Shown: positions 6,650-16,365 of the stretch, piece after piece
Layout of the letters: each line of letters opens with the position of its first letter
How positions within the stretch are numbered: the first letter of the stretch is position 1
Origin: Acidimicrobiales bacterium
GTDB taxonomy: Bacteria > Actinomycetota > Acidimicrobiia > Acidimicrobiales > Iamiaceae
NCBI GenBank assembly: GCA_025463365.1
Contig: JAOBWM010000172.1
Span: 1-37,682, forward strand
Direction of reading: 5' to 3'
DNA length: 37,682 nt
The notes under the pieces: generated by a model
Database searches by the model: none
What the model saw: the letters and a program-made list of their open reading frames with translations, nothing else
Told to the model about the DNA's origin: nothing
Position numbers and translations under genes: made by a program

Positions 6650-8674
6650 TCAGGTCAGGGCCTGGTTGACGAGGAGCGGACCGAGGTAGTCGGCGGCGAG
6701 GCGGAGCGCGGCGGGCGGGCTCCAATGGACGCCGTCGGGACGGGTGGCGTGGTCGGTCGCCAGGCCGACGCCATCGAGCCAGCCGGTGACGTCGGCCAGC
6801 CGTACGTGGGCCGGGTCGGCGCGGGCGAGCCGGGCCATCGCGTCGTGCAGGACCTGGTGGCGCGCCGGCTCCTCCTGGGGCGAGTGCACCGGGTTCCAGT
6901 ACGGGTTGGCCAACGGCTCCCGCACGAGGACCACCCGGGGGGCGCCGGCCCCGACGGCCGCACGAGTGACCGCACCGACGTCCCGCTCGATCCGGTGCCG
7001 GTAGTCGGCGTCCAGGGGTCCTTCGACCGGCCCGCCAGGCCAGCGCCGGTTCGCGGTCTCCCACGACGTCATGAGGACGACGACGTCGGGGCGCAGGTCG
7101 GTCACCTTGGCGGGGATCTCCTCGGTCGCATAGCCCCGGCACGAGGGCGGGATCGTGACCTCGCCTTCCGGGAACACCCGGACCCCGTCGAGCACCAGGC
7201 CGCAGCCCGGGGCGGCGGCCACGGTCACCTGCGCGAGCTTCGGATGGCCGGCGGCCCACTCCGACAGCCCGTTGCCGGTGGCCTCCGCGGTGGAGTCGCC
7301 GAGGACGAGGATCCGGACCGGGCGCGAGGGGAGCGGGGCGGCCAGGACCGCGGGCGGGGGAGCGCCGTCGGGTGGGACGTCGGCCCTTCCCCCCGCGAGG
7401 CGGAGGGGCTCGACCGGGCCGACGGTGATGGCGGCGTCGGGGTTGGCGTCGCCGGTCGCCAACGCCGGCCCGGCGGTCGACGGGAGGAGCACGGCGACCA
7501 GGACAAGCACGGCCGACAGGCCGAGCGCCGGTACGAGGGTCTGGATCGGCCCCCACCGTGCCCGGCGCACCGGGCGCTCGAGCACGAAGTACGAGGCGGT
7601 CGCGGCGACAGCCGTCGCCCCGAGCCGCACGACCAGCAGCCCAGCTCCACCGAAGCCCACCCGCCCCTCGTCGAGAAGGGCGAAGATCGGCCAGTGGTAG
7701 AGGTACAGCCCGTAGCTCACGACGCCGGCGAGGACGAGCGGCCGCCACGAGAGCAACCCGCGAAGCGGTCCGTCGGCTTGGAGCCCGAGCAGGAGCACGG
7801 CGGTGACGATCGACAGGAGCGGCAGCCAGCCTTGGTATGCCGGCCCGCTGCCAGACGGGAACCGCCAGCACGCCAGCGCGATCGCCGCCAAGCACAACGG
7901 GGCCACCGTCCGGGCCCAGCGGGGCACCCGACCGTCGGCCACGAGGGCGGCCGCCACCGCCCCGGTGAGGATCTCGCCGACTCGAGCCGGCGTGGCCCAG
8001 TAGGCGGCGTCGGGCCCCCAGACCCGGGCGATCACCGGTGCCGCCACCACGAACAGGACCGTCGGGACGGCGACGACCGACACGATCGATGCCCGCCGCT
8101 TCCGTGCCAGCGCGGCGAGCCCGGCGAAGGTCACGGGCCACAACCAGTAGAACTGCTCCTCGATGGCCAGCGACCAGTAGTGGTCGAGCGGGTTGACCCG
8201 CCCGTTGGCCTGGGAGAAGAGGTCGGCATAGCTCGACCCCCCGGCGAGCTTGGCCCAGTTGAAGACCTGGAGCGCTGCTGCGACGAGGTCACGGCGGAGG
8301 TGGACCACGCCGTCGAACCCGCCGACGGCCGCCACCGCCGACACCGCGAGCAGGCACACGGCCGATGCGGGCAGCAGTCGCCGGGCGCGGCGGGCATAGA
8401 ACGCCGGCGCGTCGACGCGACCCGTGCGGTCGTGCTCGCCGATCAACAGGCTCGTGATCAAGAAGCCCGACAACGTGAAGAACACCGAGACGCCGACGTA
8501 ACCACCGCGCATCCATCGGACCTGTCCGTGGAACAGCAGGACGGCGATGACCGCCAGCCCTCGCAGACCGTCGAGTGCGGGCTGGTAGGCGAAGGCGCGC
8601 CCGCCGGCCCGGCTGCGGACCTCCGAAGCCGGAGCGCTGTCCGCGTCGTCCTCGTCGACGGAGGCCGTGCCCAC
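6650..8674 (-). CDS. Acyltransferase 3 (OafA-like) with C-terminal SGNH domain
   Basis: About 674 residues. Residues 25-370 form a multi-pass membrane acyltransferase-3 domain (YQPALDGLRGLAVIAVLLFH, FFTLSGFLITSLLI, RRARRLLPAS, YWSLAIEEQFY). A periplasm-facing SGNH hydrolase-like domain follows, with the GDS block VLGDSTAEATGNGL near 456 and the D..H block PDGVHWSP near 645. Such fusions O-acetylate surface glycans or lipids. The open frame runs to 8806, but I chose GTG at 8674: its G is shared with the rhomboid stop (TAGTG), so the two genes look translationally coupled, and the extra upstream residues are Arg-rich nonsense overlapping rhomboid. The partner glycan is unknown; no polysaccharide cluster is nearby. 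Confidence 0.92.
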   Translation of the reverse strand: MGTASVDEDDADSAPASEVRSRAGGRAFAYQPALDGLRGLAVIAVLLFHGQVRWMRGGYVGVSVFFTLSGFLITSLLIGEHDRTGRVDAPAFYARRARRLLPASAVCLLAVSAVAAVGGFDGVVHLRRDLVAAALQVFNWAKLAGGSSYADLFSQANGRVNPLDHYWSLAIEEQFYWLWPVTFAGLAALARKRRASIVSVVAVPTVLFVVAAPVIARVWGPDAAYWATPARVGEILTGAVAAALVADGRVPRWARTVAPLCLAAIALACWRFPSGSGPAYQGWLPLLSIVTAVLLLGLQADGPLRGLLSWRPLVLAGVVSYGLYLYHWPIFALLDEGRVGFGGAGLLVVRLGATAVAATASYFVLERPVRRARWGPIQTLVPALGLSAVLVLVAVLLPSTAGPALATGDANPDAAITVGPVEPLRLAGGRADVPPDGAPPPAVLAAPLPSRPVRILVLGDSTAEATGNGLSEWAAGHPKLAQVTVAAAPGCGLVLDGVRVFPEGEVTIPPSCRGYATEEIPAKVTDLRPDVVVLMTSWETANRRWPGGPVEGPLDADYRHRIERDVGAVTRAAVGAGAPRVVLVREPLANPYWNPVHSPQEEPARHQVLHDAMARLARADPAHVRLADVTGWLDGVGLATDHATRPDGVHWSPPAALRLAADYLGPLLVNQALT

Positions 8675-9474
8675 TAGAACGCGGCCCAGGTCCGCAGGGC
8701 GGCGTCGGCATCGTGCGCCTCGGCGCGCCGACGCACGCTGGGGAGCCGGGTGAGGGCGAGCGCGGCGACGAACCCGAAGCCCATCCCGACGGCATGGGCC
8801 TGCCACGCCACGCCCTTGTCCGGCGTGAAGAACTGGGTCACGAAGAACAGTCCGAGCACCACCGCAGCCGGAAGGTAGACGAGCTGCACCGTCCCCGCGT
8901 AGAGGGCGGTGAGGACCTTGCCGCGCGGGTGGAAGACGAGGTACGCGCCCATCGCGGCCGCGATGGCACCGGACGCGCCGAAGGCAGGGCCGCCGCTGTG
9001 CAGCTTGGATGCCACGTACCCGAGATCGGCCACGACACCGCCCACGAGGTAGAAGACGAGGAACCCCAACCGCCCCAGGCGGTCCTCGACGTTGTTGCCG
9101 AACACCCAGAGGAACAGCATGTTCCCGCCGATGTGGAGCAGGCTGGCGTGGATGAACATGCTGGTGAGGAGCGTGAGGTAGACGGCCTTGTGGGCCGGGA
9201 GCGGCGCGCCGTCGCGGCGGGGACAGTCTGCCGGTTGGGTGATGCGCTCGGAACCGCTCGCGATCTCACAAGGGACCGTGCCCCACTTGTAGGCGAACAC
9301 CGCCCGCTCGTTCGAGCGACGGACGGCCTCGAAGCTGTGGTCGCTCTGGCGCGGCGGGTTCTGGTAGGCCGACGGCTGCACGAACAAGAAGACGACCACG
9401 TTCACGATGATCAGCAGGACGGTGACCCACGGGAACCGTCGCGTGGCCTCGTCGTCGCGGAGGGGGAGCGCCAC
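8674..9474 (-). CDS. Rhomboid family intramembrane serine protease
   Basis: This 266-residue membrane protein has a first transmembrane helix at residues 16-32 (VTVLLIIVNVVVFLFV), then an extracytoplasmic loop, then the rhomboid core HASLLHIGGNMLFLWVFG. The nucleophile is the Ser in GASGAIAAAMG (about 163-173), and the partner His is in AHAVGMGFGF (about 222-231). Both catalytic residues are therefore present. It would cleave transmembrane segments of other proteins within the membrane. The GTG start lies 3 nt after the RDD-gene stop, and the stop overlaps the start of the acyltransferase gene by one base, so the three genes behave as an operon. The substrate is unknown; the adjacent membrane proteins are possible clients, which is conjecture. 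Confidence 0.94.
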   Translation of the reverse strand: MALPLRDDEATRRFPWVTVLLIIVNVVVFLFVQPSAYQNPPRQSDHSFEAVRRSNERAVFAYKWGTVPCEIASGSERITQPADCPRRDGAPLPAHKAVYLTLLTSMFIHASLLHIGGNMLFLWVFGNNVEDRLGRLGFLVFYLVGGVVADLGYVASKLHSGGPAFGASGAIAAAMGAYLVFHPRGKVLTALYAGTVQLVYLPAAVVLGLFFVTQFFTPDKGVAWQAHAVGMGFGFVAALALTRLPSVRRRAEAHDADAALRTWAAF

Positions 9475-9477
9475 GGG

Positions 9478-10694
9478 TCAGCCGGCCCGACCGAGCCGCA
9501 CGGCGATGGTCCGCTGCCGCTGGGCCTCCGGGTCCATCCGAGGATCTGCCACCACGATCGTGCGCCCCAAGCGGTCGTGCAGCCCGCGCCCGGTGTCGGA
9601 GAACCGCATCATCACCACGCTGATGCCGAGCAAGGGCCACAGGAGCGGGACGTAGAGCAAGAGGCCGAGGCTGATGGCCCGCGCCGCGGCCCGCCCGGGA
9701 CCGGGTGCTTCGCCGGTGCGCCGATCGACCACCACCAGCCCGGCCAGGACGTGACCAGCCGTGGCGGCCCGGCGATGCAGCCGGCGTGCCTCGTCGACGC
9801 TGAACGCGGCGACCCACACCGCCGTGGCCACCGCCAGCAGGAGGAGCGTGCTGCCCGAACCGGTGACGACGGCCGCAACGAGGGCCAAGATCCCGGCGAG
9901 CGCGGCAAGCGCGGGGCTGTCGCTCAGGCGCCGCAGCCGGGCCCGCACCCGGACGTCGGTGTCGGCGACGCGTCCGAGCGTCGTGAAGCGTGGCCGGTGG
10001 GCCCCGTCCGTGTAGCCCGGGAGGTCCCGGGTGCGGATGGGGAGGGTGACGCCGTCGGGGACGACCATGGTCCCCGCGGCGCGATCGGCCGGCCCGCGGC
10101 GAAGGGGATCATCGAAGATCTGGGCCGGGCCCGAGATCGACGCGATCAGCACGACCGCGGCCGCGGTCATCCGGGCGATCGTGCTGGCGGCACTCCCGTC
10201 GCCAAGCGGGGCGACCAGCAGTGCGAGGGAACCGATGGCCCCGACGACCGTGGTCGCGGTGACCGCCACGTCGGCGGCGGCCCGGCGGGCGGCGTGAGCC
10301 AGCGTGGGGCGGTCGGTCGAATCGAGGGCGATCACGCGGAGCTCGACGGCCCGTTTGCCGGGCGTCGTCCCGAACGCGGCGACGGTGAGCGCCTCGTAGA
10401 CGAACATGATCACCAGGGCGATCGCCAGGCCGGCGATGGGCCGATCGTGCAAGCGCACCACGCTCAGCACGATCCCGATCGCCACCCCGGCGAGGATCAG
10501 GTCGATGATGCGGGCGCCGACCCGGGGTCCCAGGGGCGCGACCGGGCCTCGGGGGATCGGTGGGAGCGCCATCGTTCCCCAGCCGTGGCCCCACGCGGGT
10601 GGGGGAGGCGGCCCCATCGGGCCGGCCGCAGGGGCGCCCCAGCCGCCGTACCCATGAGGAGGCGCGGGCGGCCAGGGAGGCCCTTGGGGCTGCG

Positions 10695-10698
<4 letters not shown>
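9478..10698 (-). CDS. Membrane protein with two tandem RDD domains
   Basis: About 406 residues if started at CTG 10698, or 379 from ATG 10617. Domain 1 has RVGARIIDLILAGV, FGTTPGKRAVELRVI and DPLRRGPADRAAGTMVV. Domain 2 repeats the order with DEARRLHRRAATAGHVLAG, LVVVDRRTG and RGLHDRLGRTIVV. RDD proteins are membrane proteins, some linked to ion exchange; most are unassigned. Upstream of ATG 10617 the same frame reads TQPQGPPWPPAPPHGYGG, a Pro/Gly-rich N-terminus typical of actinobacterial RDD proteins. The frame is open back to a stop at 10729-10731 with no ATG, GTG or TTG; the only start-like codon is the CTG whose bases overlap the citrate synthase stop (CTGA). The start is therefore unresolved. 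It is followed by rhomboid after 3 nt. Confidence 0.85.
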
Positions 10699-11963
<1,265 letters not shown>

Positions 11964-12010
11964 GTCCTCGTACCTGCCTCTTCGTCGTCTGTCTCGCTAC
12001 GGCCGGGTCG

Positions 12011-12994
12011 TCACCGGTGAACCTCCGGCCGTGCGTCCGCCGTCGATGGTACCGGCCGGTCCGGGTGGCGGTTGACGGTGGCGGGTGCCGGGAAGTGCAG
12101 GCCTGGTCGTTGAGGCACCTCGTCCAGGATGACCTGGCGCAGCACATCGATGGTGGCGCGGGCCGGCGCGGCGAGGCGACCGCGCCTCGGGGTGGCCAAC
12201 CCGACGGCGCGCGGGGTCGTGCCGTGGAGGGAGACCGTGCGCCAGGTGCCGTCGGTCCACTCGACGATGGCACTGGCCGGGAGGATGGCCGCGCCGAACC
12301 CTTGGTACGCCAGCGATGCGAGCAGCCGCATGCCGTCGACCTCGGCTTGGGGCGTGAGCGTGATCCCGACGCGTGCCGCATCGGCGTCGAGGTCGTCTCG
12401 GAACCCGGTGCCCGGAGGCTCCAGTAGGAGCGGCACCCCGGCCAGCTGCTCGAGCCCGATCGCCCGTTCCTTGGCGAGCGAGTGCCCCTCGGCGACCAGC
12501 ACCACGTGCTCCTCGTCGAACAGGACCTCGGTCTCCACGTCGGGGTCCGTGGCGGGCAGGTTGATCACGGCGAGGTCGAGGCTCCCGGCCGCGAGTTGGG
12601 GCACGAGGCTGGTCGTGGTGGCGTCGACGATGACCAAGCGGATCTTGGGGTGCGCCTCGGCCAGCTCGCTCAGCAGCATCGGGACCAGCCAGCGGCCGGT
12701 GGTGCCGATGACGCCGAGGCGCACGTTGCCGGAGATCTCCCCGAGCGACGAGGCCACATCGGCCGTCAGCGCCTCCAACTCGGCCTGGATGCGGCGCGCC
12801 CGTCCGACGACCAGCTCACCTGCTTCGGTCAGCAGGCCCGTGGAGCGGTCGACGAGCGAGGTCCCGAGCTCGCGCTCCAGCCGGGCGATGTGCGTCGACA
12901 CGTTGGACTGCACCGTGTGCAGAGCCCGGGCCGCGGCGGAGAAGCTGTGGTGGTCGGCCACTGCGGTCACGGCGGCGAGCTGGCGGAGGTCCAT
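12011..12994 (-). CDS. LysR-family transcriptional regulator
   Basis: This 327-residue regulator has the LysR helix-turn-helix at residues 1-60 (MDLRQLAAVTAV, SFSAAARALHTVQSNVSTHI, LERELGTSLVDR), followed by a periplasmic-binding-fold effector domain (GNVRLGVIGTTGRW, LDLAVINLPA). The effector is unknown. It starts at ATG 12994 with GGAGAG as a good ribosome-binding site. It precedes citrate synthase by 47 bp on the same strand, so it may be co-transcribed with gltA and could sense a carbon-metabolism intermediate; this is inferred from position only. Two CAACTGTT direct repeats 22 bp apart and a flanking 9-bp inverted repeat lie in its upstream region and are candidate autoregulatory sites. 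Confidence 0.93.
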   Translation of the reverse strand: MDLRQLAAVTAVADHHSFSAAARALHTVQSNVSTHIARLERELGTSLVDRSTGLLTEAGELVVGRARRIQAELEALTADVASSLGEISGNVRLGVIGTTGRWLVPMLLSELAEAHPKIRLVIVDATTTSLVPQLAAGSLDLAVINLPATDPDVETEVLFDEEHVVLVAEGHSLAKERAIGLEQLAGVPLLLEPPGTGFRDDLDADAARVGITLTPQAEVDGMRLLASLAYQGFGAAILPASAIVEWTDGTWRTVSLHGTTPRAVGLATPRRGRLAAPARATIDVLRQVILDEVPQRPGLHFPAPATVNRHPDRPVPSTADARPEVHR

Positions 12995-13000
12995 CGCTCT

Positions 13001-13060
13001 CCATGATGACAGGTATCGGCAACAACTGTTGGACAGATCGCTTGCAACTGTTCATCATGG
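13001..13060. promoter_or_regulatory. Candidate LysR-regulator binding region
   Basis: CCATGATGA (13001-13009) and TCATCATGG (13052-13060) form a perfect 9-bp inverted pair. Inside are two direct CAACTGTT copies (13023-13030 and 13045-13052), 22 bp or two helical turns apart; the first extends to the near-palindrome CAACTGTTG. The stretch is more AT-rich than its surroundings and lies directly before the LysR gene, a usual site for LysR autoregulation. The left arm reaches the gene's ribosome-binding site. Confidence 0.5.
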
Positions 13061-13146
13061 GAAGCACAAAGAACGCCGAGGCGTACCGGTCCCCCTCCGG
13101 AACCTCGAGCGCCGGTCGTGCGGTTCCCCTGCCGCACAGACCCCAA

Positions 13147-13178
13147 CGAAGCGCCGGCCTCCCCTGGCCGGCGCTTCG
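13147..13178. terminator. Strong GC hairpin, probable terminator
   Basis: CGAAGCGCCGGCC and GGCCGGCGCTTCG pair perfectly over 13 bp with loop TCCCCT. It lies just downstream, in the minus direction, of the gene ending at 13234 and before the LysR promoter region. On the minus strand it is followed by GTTGGGGTCTGT, only moderately U-rich. A smaller hairpin (GTGCGG/CCGCAC, 13118-13137) follows. No other feature is seen in the 239-bp gap apart from the LysR sites. Confidence 0.6.
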
Positions 13179-13233
13179 CCGTTCCCTGCCGGCTCGGTGC
13201 CGCTCGGGCTCGTCGGCGGCCGCCCGGTCCGGC

Positions 13234-14349
13234 CTATGGGGCGACGGAGCCGTAGTCGGCGAAGTTGCTGGGATCATGGCGGCCGAAGGTCCCGTGCTCG
13301 AAGAGGCCCCAGCCTTCCTGGCCGTCGAGGGTGGCCCGGGCGACGTGGTCGAGGAGGCCGAACGGGATCATCCCGGCGACCTCTGGCGCGTTGAGGTCGA
13401 GGTCGACGCCCTCCACCCAGTCCCGGCCTCGCCAGGAGCCGTGGGCCCAGGTGGGGTCGCCGCCGTAGCCCGTGCCCGCGTTCAGGGCCACGAAGCCCCG
13501 CGACTCGACCTCGAGCGTCAGCGGGGTCCCGTCGGCCTCGGTGAGGTGGATCGTCGCGCCCGTCGGCTCGCGCGTGCCGGAGCGGTAGTGCACCTCGACG
13601 CGCGGCCAGCCGAGCTGCTCGGGTCGGCGTCCCGAGTCCGCCGGCCAGACCCGCACGGCGTCGTTGAGGACGCGGTGCCCATCGGGGTCCTCCTGCACGA
13701 TCACGACGATGGCGAAGTCGTCGAAGCGCAGCGGGACGTAGAGCCACCAGAACCCTTCGATGGGCTCGTCGGCGTTGCGGCCGGGCGGCTCGGGCTCGCC
13801 GACCGGACGGATGCCCCAGGAGCGGTCGCGACTCCCGAGCCAGCGGTCCGGGGTCACCGCGTGGGTGGTCCCGTCGACGCGCAGCTCGCCCTCCCAGCTG
13901 CCCATCTGGGCGAAGCGCTGGGCGTCCAGGATGACGCGACGGCCCGAGCGCCAGCGGTGCGGCTCCTCGTCGACGGCGGGGAAGGAGGCCTGCCAGGTCA
14001 GGTCGAAGCCCACGCCGTGGTCGTCGCCGTCGCACGTGAACCGCAGGCGCTCCAGCGGGTCGATGATCTCGAGGCGGAACGGGCCCACCGCGGGGTGCAG
14101 GCGGTCGTGGCCGTCGAGGGCATCGGCGGCTCGCACGGTGACCTGGCGATCGCCGACGCGGACGGTCGCGTAGGCGTCGATCACGCCGAGGTTCGGATAG
14201 ATGCCGAGGCCGGTCACGAGGAACGGCTCTCCAGTGCGTCCGTGGGCGTTGAAGTAGCACCGGTCGTAGGCGTTGCGATCAGAGCTGACCACGTCGCCCA
14301 TGGACAGCGGGGCCTGGTGGATCGGGAACTCGTCGAGGGGGTGGGGCAC
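13234..14349 (-). CDS. Conserved protein of unknown function, beta-rich (DUF7064/7065-like?)
   Basis: I do not securely recognise this 371-residue protein. It is rich in Trp, Gly and Asp and reads like a two-lobed beta-barrel (AttH/lipocalin-like) protein: GLGIYPNLGVIDAYATV, TPDRWLGSRDRSWGIRP, GFWWLYVPLRFDDFAIVV, WAHGSWRGRDWVEGV. The RSWGIR and GFWW..VP pattern resembles proteins carried as DUF7064/DUF7065 in actinobacteria and often found near lipid or sterol genes; that assignment is from memory. No signal peptide is visible. I chose GTG at 14349 because GAGG precedes it by about 7 nt. The open frame extends to 14754 but that part overlaps the divergent HAD-PlsC gene. An operator-like motif lies between the two. 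Confidence 0.75.
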   Translation of the reverse strand: MPHPLDEFPIHQAPLSMGDVVSSDRNAYDRCYFNAHGRTGEPFLVTGLGIYPNLGVIDAYATVRVGDRQVTVRAADALDGHDRLHPAVGPFRLEIIDPLERLRFTCDGDDHGVGFDLTWQASFPAVDEEPHRWRSGRRVILDAQRFAQMGSWEGELRVDGTTHAVTPDRWLGSRDRSWGIRPVGEPEPPGRNADEPIEGFWWLYVPLRFDDFAIVVIVQEDPDGHRVLNDAVRVWPADSGRRPEQLGWPRVEVHYRSGTREPTGATIHLTEADGTPLTLEVESRGFVALNAGTGYGGDPTWAHGSWRGRDWVEGVDLDLNAPEVAGMIPFGLLDHVARATLDGQEGWGLFEHGTFGRHDPSNFADYGSVAP

Positions 14350-14397
14350 GGGGACCTCGGAGGGAGCGACGGCGGGTGGCGCAGCGTCCCCCGAATC

Positions 14398-14421
14398 TGA
14401 CGACCCGTCAAAAAGTGACGG
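14398..14421. promoter_or_regulatory. Operator-like motif between divergent genes
   Basis: TGACG (14398-14402), CGTCA (14406-14410) and TGACG (14416-14420) form three alternating half-sites. The core TCTGACGACCCGTCA (14396-14410) matches TCTGACGACATGTCA at 32775-32789 in all but two positions. It lies in the 112-bp gap between the unknown protein and HAD-PlsC, upstream of the putative -10 TAGGCT (14447-14452). Confidence 0.5.
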
Positions 14422-14461
14422 CGCGGCCGAGCCGGCGGGCGGGCCGTAGGCTCGCCGACCG

Positions 14462-15880
14462 ATGGAGCCCGCCGCCTTTTTCGACCTGGACCGGACGTTG
14501 CTGACCGGGGCGAGTGGGCCCATGTTCAGCACGATGCTGAAGCGGGTCGGGCTCCTGCCGGACCGCTCCATTCCCGGCGAGGGACTGGTCTTCAAGTTCT
14601 TCGACGTGGTGGGCGAGACCCTGCCCAGCATGTTCTTCACCCGGCAGATGGCTCGGGCGGCATCGGGCTGGGACCGCTCGCTGGTGCAGGAGGCCGGGCG
14701 TCTGGCGGCCGACCGGCTGGTCGACGAGGTCCCCGGCTTCGCCAAGGCGCTCATCGCCCGTCATCACGGCGAAGGCCGCCGCGTCGTCATGGCGACCACC
14801 TCGCCCTACGACCTCGTGCACCCGTTGGCCGAAGCCCTCGGCCTCGACGACGTGATCGCCACCCGGTACGGCGAGGCGTCCGGTCGCTACGACGGCACGA
14901 TCGACGGCTTCTTCGTCTGGGGCCCGGGCAAGCTGGCAGCCGTGCGGGCGTGGGCAGGGGACCATGGCGTCGACGTCGCCCGGAGCTACGCCTACTCGGA
15001 CTCCATCTACGACCTGCCGCTGCTGTCGGCGGTGAAGTTCCCGACCGCGGTCAACCCCGATCCGCGGCTGCGGGTGGTGGCGGCCTTGCGCCGCTGGCCG
15101 AGCCAGTTCCTCGACGTGCCCGAAGGCGTGCCGAAGTTCGCCGGCATCGAGCCGCAGCGGGCGCTGCAGATGCTGGCTCGACCCGGGCTGTTCCCATGGG
15201 TCCGCTTCGACATCGACGGCACCGACCTCATCCCGAAGCACGGTCCGGTGATCCTCGTCGGCAACCACCGCTCCTACTTCGATCCGCTCGCCATCGGCTT
15301 CACCCTCGCCAAGGCCGGCCGCCCGGTCCGGTTCCTCGGCAAGAAGGAGGTGTTCGACGCCCCGGTCGTGGGCCAGATCACCGCCGCGCTCGGGGGCATC
15401 CGGGTCGAACGCGGATCGGGCTCCGACGAACCGCTCGCGGCGGCCGCCGATGCACTCGCGGCCGGCGAAGCCGTCGCGCTCATGCCGCAGGGCACGATCC
15501 CGCGCGGCCGGGCCTTCTTCGATCCGGAGCTGAAGGGTCGGTGGGGTGCCGCCAAGTTGGCCGCCATGACCAAGGCGCCCGTGGTGCCGATCGGCCTGTG
15601 GGGGACCGAACAGGTGTGGCCCCGCAACGCGCGCACCCCCAACGTGATGGCGGTGGGGCATCCGCCCACCGTGCGGATCCGGGTGGGCGCGCCAGTCGAC
15701 CTGAAGTACCGGAGCACGGACGCCGACACCAAGCGGATCATGGCCGCCCTCGTCGACCTCCTACCCGAGGAAGCTCGCGTGCACCGCGAGCCGACGCCAG
15801 AGGAGCTGGCCCGCAGCCTGCCGGCGAGCTACAAGGGCGATCCCGACGCCGAGGTCGATCGCCGTCCCGGGAGGGACTGA
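14462..15880 (+). CDS. HAD-IB hydrolase fused to PlsC-type 1-acylglycerol-3-phosphate acyltransferase
   Basis: This 472-residue bifunctional protein is probably a phospholipid enzyme. Residues 1-200 are a HAD-superfamily IB phosphatase-like domain: FFDLDRTLL (nucleophile Asp), VVMATTSP and YSDSIYDLPLL. Residues about 235-450 are a PlsC/LPLAT acyltransferase: GNHRSYFDPLA (NHxxxxD near 267) and LMPQGTIPRG (the usual EGTR block, here PQGT). Such fusions are widespread in mycobacteria and relatives and are thought to act in lysophosphatidate acylation or remodelling. Start at ATG 14462, with TAGGCT 9 nt before it and no clear ribosome-binding site, so it is perhaps leaderless. It is divergent from the unknown protein and ends 19 bp from the convergent lipoprotein gene. 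Confidence 0.93.
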   Translation: MEPAAFFDLDRTLLTGASGPMFSTMLKRVGLLPDRSIPGEGLVFKFFDVVGETLPSMFFTRQMARAASGWDRSLVQEAGRLAADRLVDEVPGFAKALIARHHGEGRRVVMATTSPYDLVHPLAEALGLDDVIATRYGEASGRYDGTIDGFFVWGPGKLAAVRAWAGDHGVDVARSYAYSDSIYDLPLLSAVKFPTAVNPDPRLRVVAALRRWPSQFLDVPEGVPKFAGIEPQRALQMLARPGLFPWVRFDIDGTDLIPKHGPVILVGNHRSYFDPLAIGFTLAKAGRPVRFLGKKEVFDAPVVGQITAALGGIRVERGSGSDEPLAAAADALAAGEAVALMPQGTIPRGRAFFDPELKGRWGAAKLAAMTKAPVVPIGLWGTEQVWPRNARTPNVMAVGHPPTVRIRVGAPVDLKYRSTDADTKRIMAALVDLLPEEARVHREPTPEELARSLPASYKGDPDAEVDRRPGRD

Positions 15881-15899
15881 TCGGCGCTGGGTCGGTGGA

Positions 15900-16340
15900 T
15901 CAGTCTCCGCCGGGGAGCCCGCCGGCGAGATCGCTGAACGACACGTGGCACTTCGACATGAGCCCCTGGATCTTCGTGTAGTCGAAGTTGCCGCTATCGC
16001 TCGGATCGGTCAGGCCGAGATCCTCGTAGCCCTTGGCGAGACACTCTGCCTGCTTCTTGGTGAGCCCGACCGCGATGAACCCCTGTACCAGCGAGTCGTG
16101 GATGTCGGGGATGCCCGAGCCGAGCGTCGTGTCGGTGGATCCGCCGTCGGTCGAGGTCGTGGCGTCGGTGGTATCGGTCGTGCCGGAGCCCGTCGAGTCG
16201 GTCGTGGTCGGCTGGGCTGAATCCGGGCCGGGGGTCGCCGTGTCGACGCTGTCGTCGGCCTTCACCCCACAGCCGGCGACCAGCAGGGCCACGAGCCCGA
16301 TGGAGGCGACGAGGACACGCATCGACGAGGAGCGGGGCAT
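15900..16340 (-). CDS. Small Thr/Ser/Asp-rich lipoprotein of unknown function
   Basis: This 146-residue secreted protein begins with a lipoprotein signal peptide (MRVLVASIGLVALLVAGC), the lipobox being LVAGC with Cys at 24. A roughly 50-residue Thr/Ser/Asp/Gly-rich low-complexity linker follows. The globular C-terminus (DSLVQGFIAVGLTKKQAECL, GLMSKCHVSFSDL) has two Cys that could form a disulfide. This small helical domain recurs in actinobacterial lipoproteins of no known function; I do not assign a role. The ATG at 16340 is supported by TAGGCT on the coding strand (plus 16347-16352) 6 nt upstream, the leaderless pattern. It is convergent with HAD-PlsC and lies 25 bp downstream of the coiled-coil gene. 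Confidence 0.8.
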   Translation of the reverse strand: MPRSSSMRVLVASIGLVALLVAGCGVKADDSVDTATPGPDSAQPTTTDSTGSGTTDTTDATTSTDGGSTDTTLGSGIPDIHDSLVQGFIAVGLTKKQAECLAKGYEDLGLTDPSDSGNFDYTKIQGLMSKCHVSFSDLAGGLPGGD

Positions 16341-16365
16341 GGCGCGAGCCTAGGTGGGACGGCCG

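Noticed and set aside
8675-8806. N-terminal extension of the acyltransferase to ATG 8806
   Set aside because: The added 44 residues are Arg/Pro-rich, overlap the rhomboid gene and add no domain; the TAGTG coupled start is better.
13081-13145. tRNA-like segment before the LysR gene
   Set aside because: The two small hairpins do not make a cloverleaf and there is no T-arm consensus.
13003-14400. 465-residue plus-strand ORF antisense to the unknown protein
   Set aside because: The minus-strand reading has protein-like motifs and a Shine-Dalgarno; this one lacks both and spans the hairpin terminator.
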